DNA from: Saccharomycopsis malanga
Lineage: Eukaryota; Ascomycota; Saccharomycetes; Ascoideales; Saccharomycopsidaceae
Assembly (NCBI GenBank): GCA_004014935.1
Contig: CP025324.1
Coordinates: forward strand, 2,294,501-2,358,500
DNA: 64,000 bases
Direction: 5' to 3'
In this document: positions 30,077 through 41,500 of the stretch, one piece after another
How positions within the stretch are numbered: position 1 is the first letter of the stretch
How the letters are laid out: every line of letters starts with the position of its first letter
Notes under the pieces: model-generated
Told to the model about the DNA's origin: nothing
Seen by the model: the letters and a program-made list of their open reading frames with translations, nothing else
Databases searched by the model: none
Program-made: the position numbers and the translations under genes

Positions 30077-30265
30077 CTGGCAAAATTTCAATAACTGGAT
30101 TGTTGAGGAAGCTTGGTAATTTCTTTGATATTCATACAAATATTGAGAATCACGACTTAACATGCTGCTTTGAAGCATATAAAGTTCTTTCAAAGTGAAA
30201 ACTGCTTACAAAATTAAAGCACTATAATCAACTAGTTTTAATAAACCGAATAAAAACACTATAAT

Positions 30266-30547
30266 AATATTAATAATAATCTTACGTTTATGGCTCAGTA
30301 CATATCAGTTCCAAATATACGCACTTTATCACAAGAAAACTTTGTAAAAATTAATGGGTAAATCCCTATATATGTCTAGTCATTATGATCTTTTCACCCA
30401 GTGTGTTAGAAAGAAAGCACATTAGGTCCTGGGATACTATTTGGCATCCAGTAAACTGCCTTCGATCAGGTTCGAACTCGAGATCCTGTTAGGTCTTTTC
30501 CTCTTTTTCGAGACTTCTAATCACTGAGTCATCCTGCCCAGTAGCCA
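30266..30547 (-). repeat. Full-length SINE-like element, copy 8, with 14-bp target-site duplication
   Basis: This is one of the two best copies. Sense is the minus strand: GGCTACTGGGCAGGATGACT opens the tRNA-like head (A box near ATGACTCAGTGATTAG). GAGTTCGAACC near 30478-30468 is a good B box. The body and 3' domain follow, ending CTGATATGTACTGAGCC and (ATT)n. AAAAACACTATAAT is found at 30252-30265 and at 30548-30561, directly flanking the element. Length without the repeats is 282 bp. Confidence 0.92.
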
Positions 30548-30692
30548 AAAAACACTATAATGCAATTAGAAAAAAAAAATATAAATATACAGTTGTACAA
30601 TAAGTTTACATTGACGAGTAGTAGCGGTTTTCAAGCCAGTCAAGAATACTATCTAGAAATGGCTTTATAGTAAGGTAATATCAGTTACCGGA

Positions 30693-33188
30693 TCAGAAAT
30701 AATCAACATCATCTTCATTTGACATCCAAGAAACTCCATTTTGGTGATCAGAATACTGGTATTCCAACTCAGAATCTTTCTCTTTATCATCCTCTTCTTG
30801 GTACAAATCTGGCTTTTCTGCTTGATTTGTCTCCTCTTCATTGTAGATCAAATGACTCACGTATTTTTCATTAAACAACTCGTCGAGCTTGATGATATCA
30901 TCCTTGTATTGGTCAAATTGTTCATTGTTTAACAAGCCTTCACTATCATTAGAGGGTCCATCTTTACGAAACAACAATTCTTTTATACAATACAAGTCGA
31001 AATCACTGATACTATAAGCTTTAGCTTTGAAAAGATTAGTGACATATTGGTCGCCGTAATTGCTTTCTATAGCAAAAAACACAGACTTCACACTTACTTT
31101 GAGACTTTTAAACCCTTTATCGATAGTAGGAAATCGTTGGTTTATTACGCCGGATTTCACATCATATTCCATGAAACCGATTTTGACAAAATTTTGAGAG
31201 AACAATTTGAAATTTGTTTCATAAAACTTTTCATAATTAACTTCTTCGGCTGTTTTGAGTCGTTTTAAAGGAATGGAGTTTGCAGGCTGTTCATTTGCAA
31301 ACTTCTTGTTCGCTTTAGTTTTCTTGGTAGCTATGGTTTCTTCCAACTTTTCTAGATTCACTACATATTTATCCTCGTATTTTGACTTTGTAATCTCATA
31401 CAAATAATTGTTGAGCTTTGTCAAGTCTTGTTCGGGCTTGTTTAGTTGTATCCAGACACTAATCTTTTTAGGTGCAGAGTATATCATCTGGGCATTCTTT
31501 TCAAAACGCGGATATGATATGATCAAGTCAGTCAAGTAAATGGGATGTGCAAACTTGATCGCAAATGTTTTGATGCCTGTTTTATGCCCATTCAAGCTTG
31601 GATTGTTATCCTTAGCTACATAGTCATTAGGAAAGATTGCTTGGTAGGTGTTTAAAACCAAGTTTCTGTCTGCTTTTTTAACATCTTTGATGAAGAGGCG
31701 TCTCACTTTATTCACGAGTTTGGATTGTTGTTGCAACGTGTACAACTCAGTGATGTTGAAAGAATCATAAGCTGACACAAGATCGCTTACAATCCTTGCC
31801 CCATTCTCGTAACTAGCGTAATTGTACTTGGCCCTATACTTGGAATTGTTACTATCAACAATGCGTTTTACTAGATTAGACAATACTTTCTCTGTGGTAG
31901 AGTCTATGATAAGTCTATCGTTCTCATCTTTAGTGAGGTTTGGGTTCTTTATCTGATGCAAACTTTTGAGAATTTCATTCTTGATGAGTTTGCCAAAAGA
32001 AGAATGTTGCAAACCAACAAGAGTAGTTTCGTTACCGGTAAATAACTCATTTACATACTGACTTATTCTGTTCTTATCTATGCTTTGTGTGAGACCAGTA
32101 GTATTTAATCCTGCAACATATTGATCTATCAAATATTTTATATGGTCTTCGAAAGCTGGTAAAATGCTAATTTCATTTTCTGGCGAAACAGAAACAGGTA
32201 AATATTTAGGTAAATGCTCATCTAGAAATGTCACGAAGCTTTGGTTCTGTACCTGGTTATATAATCTTTGTATAATTCCATCAGTTTTATTTTTATATTC
32301 ATCAAACTTTTTCAAAGTACGATTTACCGAGGATAGCTGAGCATCCACAGTTTTGAACTGTTCATCAACTTGTCTAAACTTAAGGTCGACCTGTTTGGCC
32401 AAGTCCTCGTTACCTTGTTGAAACTCTGACAAGATATCATTAATTTCCTGAAGCTTGCTGCTCAAATTCAGCACATACTGGCCCTGCCACTGAGAATGGC
32501 GTCCATTCTGCTTCTCTGTGGCTTGCACTCTTTCATTTAACCGCTTCAAGTCTGCCTGGATATACTTGAAAGTGTCGGTCATATACTTTTTCAAATCCTC
32601 CGAAGCTAGCAGCTCGGGAGGAAATTCCAGGGAATTCATACCAGATGGCACCCAGCTGGGTATCACTGGTGTTAGTGTTTTACTAATTAATGGTCCACAA
32701 AGATATATAGTAGTCAATATACAAAATAGCAAAATAGCAAATATACTCTTATTAACATACGATTTGACAGCATTTTGCTGCCTTTTTTCCGTAGTTTTTG
32801 TGTAAATAATACTTTTGGCGGTCTCCAGATCCTCATCTTGTGACGTTAAATCATCCCTTTCGTCCTCAGAAGAGTCTACATCGACTTGTGTGGACTTTTC
32901 CCCAGCCATCTGGTAATCCACATATTGATTTTTCAACATTGCATAGTGCTGATTGAGCAAGACATGATCGTCTTCATTTATAGTAACATCAAAATCTTCT
33001 TCTTCTTCTTCTTTTTCATATTCGCTATTGGATAACACATCATCATTATGTAAAGCATTGTCTAGTATCTGATCCAATTCTTCTCGTGACAACCTCTGCT
33101 GCTCTACCGTTCGGGCCTGACGACGCCCACTATTTTCCCAACTATCATTTGGCGTTTCCGACCCCATATCACCGCTGTCACTTGGCAT
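30693..33188 (-). CDS. MPS3: Mps3-like SUN-domain protein of the nuclear envelope
   Basis: Mps3 is an inner nuclear membrane SUN protein required for spindle-pole-body duplication, telomere tethering and meiotic chromosome movement. The 831-residue product has an acidic nucleoplasmic N terminus, one membrane span at about 148-168 (SIFAILLFCILTTIYLCGPLI), and a coiled-coil stretch at about 205-310. A SUN-like domain covers about 450-700: YASYENGARIVSDL, GIKTFAIKFAHPIYLTDLII and SAPKKISVWIQL. The tail is acidic. The order nucleoplasmic tail, span, coil, SUN fits Mps3; Slp1-type SUN proteins instead start with a signal peptide and carry the SUN domain in the middle. It is longer than Saccharomyces Mps3 (682). 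Confidence 0.8.
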   Translation of the reverse strand: MPSDSGDMGSETPNDSWENSGRRQARTVEQQRLSREELDQILDNALHNDDVLSNSEYEKEEEEEDFDVTINEDDHVLLNQHYAMLKNQYVDYQMAGEKSTQVDVDSSEDERDDLTSQDEDLETAKSIIYTKTTEKRQQNAVKSYVNKSIFAILLFCILTTIYLCGPLISKTLTPVIPSWVPSGMNSLEFPPELLASEDLKKYMTDTFKYIQADLKRLNERVQATEKQNGRHSQWQGQYVLNLSSKLQEINDILSEFQQGNEDLAKQVDLKFRQVDEQFKTVDAQLSSVNRTLKKFDEYKNKTDGIIQRLYNQVQNQSFVTFLDEHLPKYLPVSVSPENEISILPAFEDHIKYLIDQYVAGLNTTGLTQSIDKNRISQYVNELFTGNETTLVGLQHSSFGKLIKNEILKSLHQIKNPNLTKDENDRLIIDSTTEKVLSNLVKRIVDSNNSKYRAKYNYASYENGARIVSDLVSAYDSFNITELYTLQQQSKLVNKVRRLFIKDVKKADRNLVLNTYQAIFPNDYVAKDNNPSLNGHKTGIKTFAIKFAHPIYLTDLIISYPRFEKNAQMIYSAPKKISVWIQLNKPEQDLTKLNNYLYEITKSKYEDKYVVNLEKLEETIATKKTKANKKFANEQPANSIPLKRLKTAEEVNYEKFYETNFKLFSQNFVKIGFMEYDVKSGVINQRFPTIDKGFKSLKVSVKSVFFAIESNYGDQYVTNLFKAKAYSISDFDLYCIKELLFRKDGPSNDSEGLLNNEQFDQYKDDIIKLDELFNEKYVSHLIYNEEETNQAEKPDLYQEEDDKEKDSELEYQYSDHQNGVSWMSNEDDVDYF

Positions 33189-33581
33189 TAAACACTTGTT
33201 CTAATCACGTTTATATATTGTTTATTCAATTGTTTATATTTCAATATATATTTCGCGACTGCATGAGATCACGATGATAGTGCTTTGGGGTGCAGTATCC
33301 TGCATTATATTGCATAACAACTTTACCAGGAGGTAATTGAAGACAGAGAGGAGGTAAATGTATATATTAGAGTTATTTGAAAGGTTTTTCAGGTAGTATT
33401 TATCAATATGAGCCCAAATATAAGCAAAAGTCATGAGGAAGAACACATGTTGCTAAACAGAATAAAATCAGAAATAAAACAATTGAAAGGACCAATAACT
33501 AGAGGTAAATTAATGTGAAATGTAATAAAAAAGATAGTGATGAAAAGTAGATGATCAGTATTATGTAGTGGGTAGGACAGT
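33189..33581. other. MPS3 upstream / YKT6 downstream spacer
   Basis: About 390 bp of AT-rich sequence. I see no gene, RNA or repeat in it. Confidence 0.5.
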
Positions 33582-34193
33582 TTACATAATTATACAACAA
33601 GAATTGGTCTTTTTGGCATTGTTGTAAAACATTTTGGAGGTGTTACTTAGAGCTTCAGACTTGTCGACCAAAGAGTCCAAATTTTCACCTCTTCTAAGGA
33701 CACTGTCGATAGTCTTGTGGAGAACAATCTTGGTTTCGTCCAATTCTTGTTGAACTCTCATGATAGCATCGGCTTGCGATGGGTCCTGGTATTTTTTGAT
33801 GTAGTTATCAAAAGAAGCCATTTTGAAAGTGTTGACGGCCGGCTCAGTTCTCAAGGAAGACCACTGGTTAGGAGGATAAGTGGAGATAAACTCGTCCAAA
33901 ATCTTATTCAATAGCGTGTAAGCTGGTCTGATAGGATATTGCTGGTCGGTAAGCAAAACACCAGCAACACCCTCGGATCTCATGAAAACATGGCCAAGAT
34001 AGTTTTTCTCCTCAATACTTTGTCTTTGGCCTGCCTGGGTTCTGCTGGTAATGGTTTCCGCAAAAAACTTCATAAACTGGCCTACACTGTTTCTTTCAAA
34101 GAAACTGAAAGACGACAAGTCCTTCACTGAGGTCAATTCAACAGACTTTTCGTTGCCAATTGGCTTGAGCACACCAATATAATAGATCTTCAT
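33582..34193 (-). CDS. YKT6: Ykt6, lipid-anchored R-SNARE
   Basis: Ykt6 is an essential R-SNARE used in ER-Golgi, intra-Golgi, endosomal and vacuolar fusion. The 203-residue product has the N-terminal longin domain ([11 protein letters not shown]...), an R-SNARE helix ([21 protein letters not shown] with the zero-layer Arg in [12 protein letters not shown]), and the C-terminal CCIIM. That end provides the palmitoylated and farnesylated cysteines of the family. Length matches Saccharomyces (200). It starts at the ATG with A at 34193. Confidence 0.97.
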   Translation of the reverse strand: MKIYYIGVLKPIGNEKSVELTSVKDLSSFSFFERNSVGQFMKFFAETITSRTQAGQRQSIEEKNYLGHVFMRSEGVAGVLLTDQQYPIRPAYTLLNKILDEFISTYPPNQWSSLRTEPAVNTFKMASFDNYIKKYQDPSQADAIMRVQQELDETKIVLHKTIDSVLRRGENLDSLVDKSEALSNTSKMFYNNAKKTNSCCIIM

Positions 34194-35107
34194 TTTGCGT
34201 ACAGCTGTATGGGGGTATTGCAGCAGATGAACAAATTACAGTGGCAATAGCAAATATTAATTTAGTCTATCGAATCAAGCAATATCGGCTTTTTCAATTT
34301 TCCCCTTAGAAAAAAGACTACGTGTCGGACGTCCGCTCTAGTAAGGAATAGAATATTTAGGGTTCGTAGAAAGGAGAAAGTTGCAAGCAAATTGAATCTT
34401 TTGTCTTTGGTATTCTTTATAGATACCTAATAATTGACAGTGTTTTATTCATCAAGCTTTAATGTATTGAATGTTTATTATTTAACTTTTAACAGGAATT
34501 CAATATTATATCAAAATAGATATCTCAGTAGATATCTCAGTAGTAGACGAATGAAAGGAAAGTAATCAATCTAAACAAGTTGGCCAACTAGCCAAAATGT
34601 AATTTTTAACGGAAATTTGAACATTATAACAAAACAAGTGTTTCAGTAGTAAACGAAAGAAAAAAAAAGTAATTAAACTAAACAAATTGATAAACTATCC
34701 AAGATGTAACATAGTATGTAGAAAACAGCAGACTGACTTGATAACTTCCCATATATTGAATTTTTGTAATAAAGTTACAACTAGTGAAAATGCTCATTTT
34801 CATGGAAAGCTGTATGGCTTTAAAAGTTGAGTGAACAAGTTTGTATCGAATTTTCTCCTAATTAAAGATTGTGTCTTTTGTTTTATTATCAAAACATAAC
34901 TGTTTATCCACCAATAATAAAAGAATCCCGGAAATTCTTGAAACTACTAATACAACCACACTTCAAACGTGTAACAAGCACTACAGTTCTTCAATTTATA
35001 AAATTAATCGACTTCTATAATATTTAAGGGCAAGCAAAAAAAGCAAAGTAACAAGTGAAAACCAACACATTTTTTTAAACAAATCTAAACTAAACAAAAG
35101 TGCCACT
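34194..35107. other. YKT6 upstream / AIM14 downstream region
   Basis: No gene. Near the YKT6 start lies the 10-bp palindrome CGGACGTCCG (34326-34335). A divergent tandem duplication of about 110 bp covers 34487-34708. The rest is AT-rich. Confidence 0.5.
34487..34708. repeat. Divergent ~110-bp tandem duplication
   Basis: Unit 1 (34487-34605) and unit 2 (34606-34708) share TTTTAAC, ATATC/ACAAAA, TCAGTAGTAGACGAA against TCAGTAGTAAACGAA, AGTAAT..AACTAAACAA and GCCAAAATGTAA against TCCAAGATGTAA. Many substitutions and gaps indicate an old event. Non-coding. Confidence 0.55.
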
Positions 35108-37040
35108 TTACATGGCATAAACCTCTGAAATTAAACCAACATCATTATTTTTGGTCCACTTGGCACAATCTTGAATTAGACCATCTGGACCGCATCCAAC
35201 CACCCATTTACTTCTTGTTGATCCGAAATCATCATCACCATTGCTAGCTAGCAAATTATCAAAGCATTCTGCCAAGTCTGGTCTACCATTATGTACGAAA
35301 TCTTCTTTGGGTGTTTCTGGGATAGCAATAGATGAGCCTTCATTGACTCTAGTACTGCTGCCTGACTCTTCATCACTGAGGCCAATTTCAAAATTTATGT
35401 CATCATCAGTGATAGGAGAGTTTTTGCTGCCAAAAGCAAATGTAGATACTTTTGAAGCGGGCGGGGCAGGGCTATTTAAAGTATCAAGTTCAAAATCTTG
35501 TTGTTCTGCTTGGTTGTCACCATCTATTATTTGTCGGTAATTCGATGTGCTTTTACCCATACGACCTAATACTTTGGAATAAACGGCCTTTAGTGTGCTA
35601 GTTGTGTTATCAAAAGCAGTATTACTTGTATGAGCATGAGGATCTGTTTTAAAAGATTCGTTGTACTCTTCAAGTTTTGTTAGAAAGATATGAAGATTTT
35701 TGAAAAATGGGTCAACAATTTCTGTTCCATCTTCTGACAAAATGCCTAGTTCCTTAAGGATAAAAAGATCACTGGTATTACGGATTATCCAGATCAACTG
35801 GACATTCAAATCAGCAGCGCCTGTTCTGCTGTCCAACTCTTGGGCCAGCAAAAGACGTTTTTTAGAGACAAAGTATTTGTATATAGGCAAACCAAAAGAT
35901 ATACCCGAGCCACCACACACAATAACCACATCCGTGGCGTTTCTGAAAAAATTGTCTGACACAGCAGGATATGGCAGACTTACACAATACTCAGTAAAGT
36001 CGTTGACACGAAAGGAGGTTTTTTTCATAATCAATTTGATATCCGAGTCTGTAGAAAGCGATGCAATGGTAAATGGATGCGAAGGATATACCCAAGCTTT
36101 CCAATTGTTCAAAGGAGGACTCACGCGGATGTGAGAACCAGGAGAAAACAAATGTAGAGCAGCCTGATCCTCAGGTAGTTTGGACAGTTTACGGTATTTG
36201 AGGGAAGATGTAGGAAACGTCACAAGAACAAGTCCAGAGGCGTCTAAGGTTTTCAATTGAAACTTGACTTTTTTTGAATAAACGACTCTCATTATCGAGG
36301 AATAAAGAATGAGCATCCAACTGACCCAAGAGAAAAAGTTGACTTGGAAACGAGAATGGAGAAAGATCAATGAGATGCTTAACCAAGCACTTATAGTATG
36401 TATGGAGTAAAAAACAGAATAGAACTTTCTTCTGATTGGTTGTATTGAAACTACGGCTACAATGGCATAGAGAATGAATACGACTAGTCCTAGGAGATTC
36501 TGCCATTTGAAAAGCTTGTCTATACGTTGTTCATATATCCATTTAGCTATGAAACCGATGGTGTGAAGCAAAGAAAAGAGTATTAATAGGCGAGACACCC
36601 ATTTATGAAGAGGCAAAAGAGACAAATAATATGTTTCTGGAAGCGGAGACGGCTTGGTAGCAAGAAAGATGTTGAAAGGAACAAGTGCAAATGCTATCTT
36701 GCCCAGTCTTCTGGCAAAATCAGCCCAGATTGATACCGACAAGGAGCCAAGCTTGGGTATCATTGGGAAAAAAACACACAAGAAACAGAAACCCAGCCCA
36801 CATTAGCACTTGCACATATAACGGTAGCGAAGCCAATCGAAGAACGCTTTTGCCAAATGGACTTCGCTTAAGAAACCCATTAAACTTGTACCTGTTGCCC
36901 AACCAATTGACTGCCCATATGCCTATAACGTTCAAGACAGACACCATAAATACAAGATATCCATAGCGCCTGGTACTTGCATGGTGATGGTGGCCCGCAT
37001 GTCTTCTAACAAGTGCTTCATTGATACACTCCAACAACAT
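35108..37040 (-). CDS. AIM14: AIM14-like ferric-reductase/NADPH-oxidase family protein, frame broken
   Basis: Aim14 (Yno1) belongs to the ferric reductase/NADPH oxidase family and sits in the ER membrane. The N-terminal part (ATG with A at 37040, 106 codons, to 36720) has the first two spans and the family's RYGYLVF start. The rest lies in another frame (open from about 36792 to 35108) with HKWVSRL, IHTISAW, FAD-site SHPFTIAS, NAD-site CGGSGISFGLP and the end CGPDGLIQD. The two frames meet at a run of seven T on the coding strand (36774-36768). One T fewer would give continuous similarity to Aim14, and no intron with normal signals fits in the short overlap. Causes: sequencing error, allelic null, or +1 frameshifting. 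The later frame has no ATG at its start. Confidence 0.78.
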
Positions 37041-37261
37041 GGCTCAATTTGTTTCTGGGTTTACATATATCATCTCTCTGTGGATGTCATCAAAGCTTCC
37101 TTCCCCTTTATTGGACCGCCCTTAGTCCATCCATACATTCAGCCATCCTTACTTACCCACGCTTAGTAAGCAGACAGAGATATGGTTTGTAGGAACCTAT
37201 AGTGGGATAACCTTATATACGAGAGATGTATACCTACCAATCCAAGTTTATAGGGTTATAG

Positions 37262-37933
37262 ATGTCTGAGGGTGTTGCCGAGGCGCCTGCTACGGTGAAG
37301 GTGTTATTGTTGGGCGACCCGTTTGTTGGCAAGACGTCGCTCCGGTCTCAGTTTATCCATCATGTGTTTTCCAACTCGTATAGGGCTACGGTTGGTGCAG
37401 ACTATCTTTCCAAAAAGGTGGTCTTAGAGGGCTCTGGTGCAGAAGTGTTGCTACAAATATGGGATACTGCGGGCCAGGAAAGGTTTAGTTCACTTATCAA
37501 GAATTTTTACAGAGGAACCGACGTGGCTGTATTTGTTTATGATGTCACCAAACCGTCTTCATTCCATAATCTTATCAATTGGATAACCCAGTTTATAGAA
37601 AACGTCCGTGTAGCAAAACCAACCATTCTCCTCGTCGGGAACAAATGCGACAAACCAATGAGCGAGCATTTGATCAGTCTTCGGCAGTGTAAGGAATGGA
37701 TTCTTTCTAGTGAAAACTATATAGATCAATACATTGTAGACATGGATTTGGATATTTTTTACATCTCTGCAAAAGATTCCAAAGATACTGACAAGGTCTT
37801 TGAAAGAGCAGCTTATTTGGGTTATCATAATTTGCAAGACAATCATGATACAATGATGACGTTTGATCGTGTGGATATTTCAGAACCCTTGGATAATCGA
37901 AACGCCAAAGGTTACTTTGGTAATTGTTGTTAA
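37262..37933 (+). CDS. Rab7-like small GTPase, divergent
   Basis: A 223-residue Ras-superfamily GTPase. All nucleotide motifs are present: G1 GDPFVGKT at 18-25, the threonine of ATVGADYL as G2, G3 WDTAGQE, G4 NKCD, G5 SAK. The C terminus NCC allows double geranylgeranylation, so it acts on membranes of the vesicle system. ATVGADYLSKKV and NFYRGTDVAVFVYDVT are closest to the Rab7/Ypt7 group by eye, but the G1 loop (P at the third place) and a long insert after NKCD (MSEHLISLRQCKEW...) set it apart from Ypt7 itself. It could be a paralogue with its own role. It is divergent to AIM14, with 221 bp between their start codons. Confidence 0.88.
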   Translation: MSEGVAEAPATVKVLLLGDPFVGKTSLRSQFIHHVFSNSYRATVGADYLSKKVVLEGSGAEVLLQIWDTAGQERFSSLIKNFYRGTDVAVFVYDVTKPSSFHNLINWITQFIENVRVAKPTILLVGNKCDKPMSEHLISLRQCKEWILSSENYIDQYIVDMDLDIFYISAKDSKDTDKVFERAAYLGYHNLQDNHDTMMTFDRVDISEPLDNRNAKGYFGNCC

Positions 37934-38574
37934 GGGCATGTCTTTTTTATTTTTTTTATATATTTATATTCTTTGATTATTTAGTAGTTGTTCTATTTGT
38001 TTTTTTGTTTGTTCTACATTTGCTTTATTGCTTGATATCCTTTTCCTTTCAATTCTTTATGCCAATATTTGAAGTTTAATATTTTTCCCTTTATTTATAA
38101 TTAGTATTATTGATTGCTTGTATCAATACGAGCGATTTTTGTCTCTTGGTTGTTGAAATATGGCCATTTTACATAATTCTCATCCAATTATTCAAAAATT
38201 TTTAGCAAGCTAATTATTAATGTTATTATAATTGTCGTGCAAATTACGAATGATATATAATTCTCTTGCAATTTTTATAGTGAATTGCGTATAAAGGTTA
38301 TTTTGTAATGAGCGTATATTGTTTATTAATCAAATGGGGATGAGGATTACTTTTCCTTGAAATCCATCTTCGGATATAAAGCGTCTTATTAAAGCAATTA
38401 TCTAAAATTTTGACTGTAAAAATATCTTACCTAGTATTTTTAAAACATTTCATTTTACAAAATCATAACTCGTGCAAGGTTTATTGCTAAAACATCGGTT
38501 TTCCTTACCAATATATTAGAAACTATCAAGATACACCGGCTTTCCTTACCAATATATCAAAAATTACCAAGATT
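37934..38574. other. Spacer between Rab-like gene and OXP1
   Basis: AT-rich sequence. A T-rich tract (37940-37965) follows the Rab stop. A tandem repeat lies right before OXP1 (listed separately). No gene seen. Confidence 0.5.
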
Positions 38575-38577
38575 ATG
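38496..38577. repeat. 41-bp tandem duplication at the OXP1 start
   Basis: Two adjacent units (38496-38536 and 38537-38577) share CGG.TTTCCTTACCAATATAT, then AAA.TA.CAAGAT. The second unit runs into the OXP1 start codon, so the duplication lies in the leader or core promoter. Confidence 0.7.
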
Positions 38578-41500
38578 AATGGGATTGATATTGCAATTGA
38601 TGTGAGTAAGGAACGAATCAACTATCGAATAGCATACTAACAATACAGCGCGGTGGCACTTTTACAGATGTAATTGCGTTTATCCCTGGTCAGCCTGATT
38701 ATATATTCAAATTACTTTCTGTTGACCCAGCAAACTATGCTGATGCTAATATAGAAGGCATCAGACGAGTGTTAGAACATGTGAATAAAAAAAAGACTCC
38801 TAGAAACCTGCTTTTGGACACGTCGCTGGTGAGAACTCTCAAGTTAGGCACGACTGTTGCTACAAATGCCTTGTTAGAGCGAAAAGGAGAGAAATGTGTG
38901 TTTGTTACTACAAAAGGGTTTAAAGATTCCTTATTGATAGGCAATCAATCGAGACCTCATATATTTGACTTGGAGATTAAGCGTCCAGGGGTGATATATG
39001 ATACGGTTGTTGAAATCGATGAAAGAGTGACATTGGAAGATTTTGTAGAGGATCCTAATCAGCACACCACTCAAGTTGATGATACTGATGCTGATTTGGT
39101 GAAAGGAATATCTGGTGAAACAGTACGCATATTGCAACGACCAGACCCAGAAAGTCTTAGATCGGTTTTACAAGTTTTGTATGATTCAGGATATAATTCC
39201 ATAGCAGTGGGATTGGTTCATTCGTACACATTTTTCGACCACGAGCTTCTAGTAGGTAAGATTGCTAAACAGGTTGGATTCAAGCACATTTCATTGTCAT
39301 GTCAATTGTCTCCTATGATCAAATACGTCCCCAGAGCCAACTCCTCGGTAGCAGATGCCTATCTTACTCCTGAAATCGAAAAGTATTTGGCCAGTTTCAA
39401 GGCTGGGTTGCAAGAGGGGCTTCAGTCTGTTGCTGAGAAGAAAAAATCAGGCGTTAAATGCCAGTTTATGAAATCCGACGGTGGATTAGTGGAATCGTCC
39501 AAGTTCTCAGGGCTAAAAGCCATTCTTTCTGGGCCTGCTGGTGGGGTTGTGGGAGGAGCCAAAACTTGCTATGATGAAAAAAGAAAAATCCCATTGATTT
39601 TTGTAGATGTTGGAGGAACCTCGACAGACATTTCACGTTATTCTGGGAGGTTTGAACATGTGTTAGAAACTACCACTGCTGGCATCACTATTCAATCGCC
39701 TCAATTGGATATCAACACCATAGCTGCTGGTGGTGGTTCTCGATTGTTCTATGAAAATGGCCTTATGAGAGTAGGGCCAGAATCAGCAGGTGCACATCCA
39801 GGACCAGTTTGTTACAAAAAAAATGGCTTCTTAACCATAACCGATGCCAACTTGGTCTTGGGTCGTTTGGTGCCTGATTTTTTCCCCAAGATTTTTGGTC
39901 CTGACGAAAACGAGCCTTTAGATGTTGTGTCCACCATCAGGGAATTCCAGAAGTTGACTGATCGTGTCAACCAGGAGTCTGGAAAGAACAAGACAATGTA
40001 CGAGGTTGCAGAGGGGTTTTTGAATGTAGCTAACGAATCCATGGCTCGTCCTATCAGAACTCTTACTGAATCCAAAGGACATATTCTTACAAGTCATCGT
40101 TTAGTACCATTTGGAGGGGCTGGAGGCCAATGTTGCTGTTTTGTTGCTTTTGACAGTTTAGGTCTAGACACTGTGCTTATACATAAATACTCCTCGGTAC
40201 TTTCTGCCTATGGAATGGCATTGGCTGATGTTGTGGACGAGGTTCAAGAACCGTCATCATTAGTGCTTGCTGCTGCTAATGAAGCAAAAATAGAAGAAGC
40301 GTTCCAGAGGCTTAGTATTACTACAATCAGAAACTTGACAGAACAAGGCGTGTCTAAGGATAATATTGTGTTTGAGCGGTATTTGAATTTGAGATACAAA
40401 GGCACAGAGTCGTCATTAATGACTGTTGCTGATCTTGGTTCTGTTGAAGATTACATGAACACATTCACAAAATTACATTTGAACGAATTTGGGTTCAAGT
40501 TTGATGACAAAGACATTATGATTGATGATATAAGAATTAGAGCAGTTGGAAAAGTGTATTCTTTAAAACAACAGCTGATAGATGACCAGATTGAAACTTT
40601 GACTGAGCAGCATAGGGTTGTCCATTTGAAACAGTATGAACAGTGCGAGTTTACCAGAAACGTATATTTCAATAAAAAGTTTTACAAAACACCAATATAC
40701 AAGTTGGACCGTTTGGAAATTGGAACTAAAATCAGTGGCCCAGCAATTATTGTGGATGGCACTCAAACCAACGTAATTCCTCCTGATTCGTTTGTTATTC
40801 TGTTAGAGTCACATCTTTATGTCCACAGTGTGCGGGATAAACAGACAGCCTCTACAATATCTGATGGAACAGCATCTATCGATCCAATATTGTTGTCCAT
40901 CTTTGGACATCGGTTCATAGACATTGCAGAGCAGATGGGCCATTCTTTACAACGGACAGCAGTTTCTACCAATGTCAAGGAAAGATTGGATTTTAGCTGT
41001 GCCTTGTTTGATGCAGAAGCCAACTTGATTGCCAGTGCTCCACATATTCCTGTACATCTAGGCAGCATGAGCACGTTTGTCAAGTACCAGGCTTCATTAT
41101 GGAAAGACAAATTGAAGCCAGGAGACGTTCTTGTAGGAAACCATCCCATATGTGGTACACATTTGCCAGACATTACAGTGGTTACCCCAGTGTACCATCA
41201 GAGCAAGATTGTGTTTTATGTAGCCTCTAGAGCACACCACAGCGATATTGGCTCTATTTTACCTGGCAGTATGCCTCCCAACAGTAAAGAACTTTGGCAA
41301 GAAGGAGCAACAATATATTCAGAATTGTTAATAAAAGACGGTGTGTTCCAGGAAGAAAAGATGACTCAGTTGTTACTTAGGGAGCCAGCAAAGTATCCTG
41401 GCTGTTCGGGCACTAGAAAGTTGTCGGATAATCTCAGCGACTTGAAAGCACAAGCTGCTGCTAACCAAAAAGGTATTGGGTTGCTTGCCCAGCTCATTGC

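Larger units (their letters stand above)
29879..30692. other. MRE11 upstream / MPS3 downstream region
   Basis: No gene. The AT-rich interval holds a SINE-like 3' fragment (30020-30076) and a full-length SINE-like copy (30266-30547). Confidence 0.55.

Noticed and set aside
36720-36792. An intron explaining the AIM14 frame change
   Set aside because: Candidate GT...AG pairs inside the overlap would be about 25-28 nt and lack a branch site.
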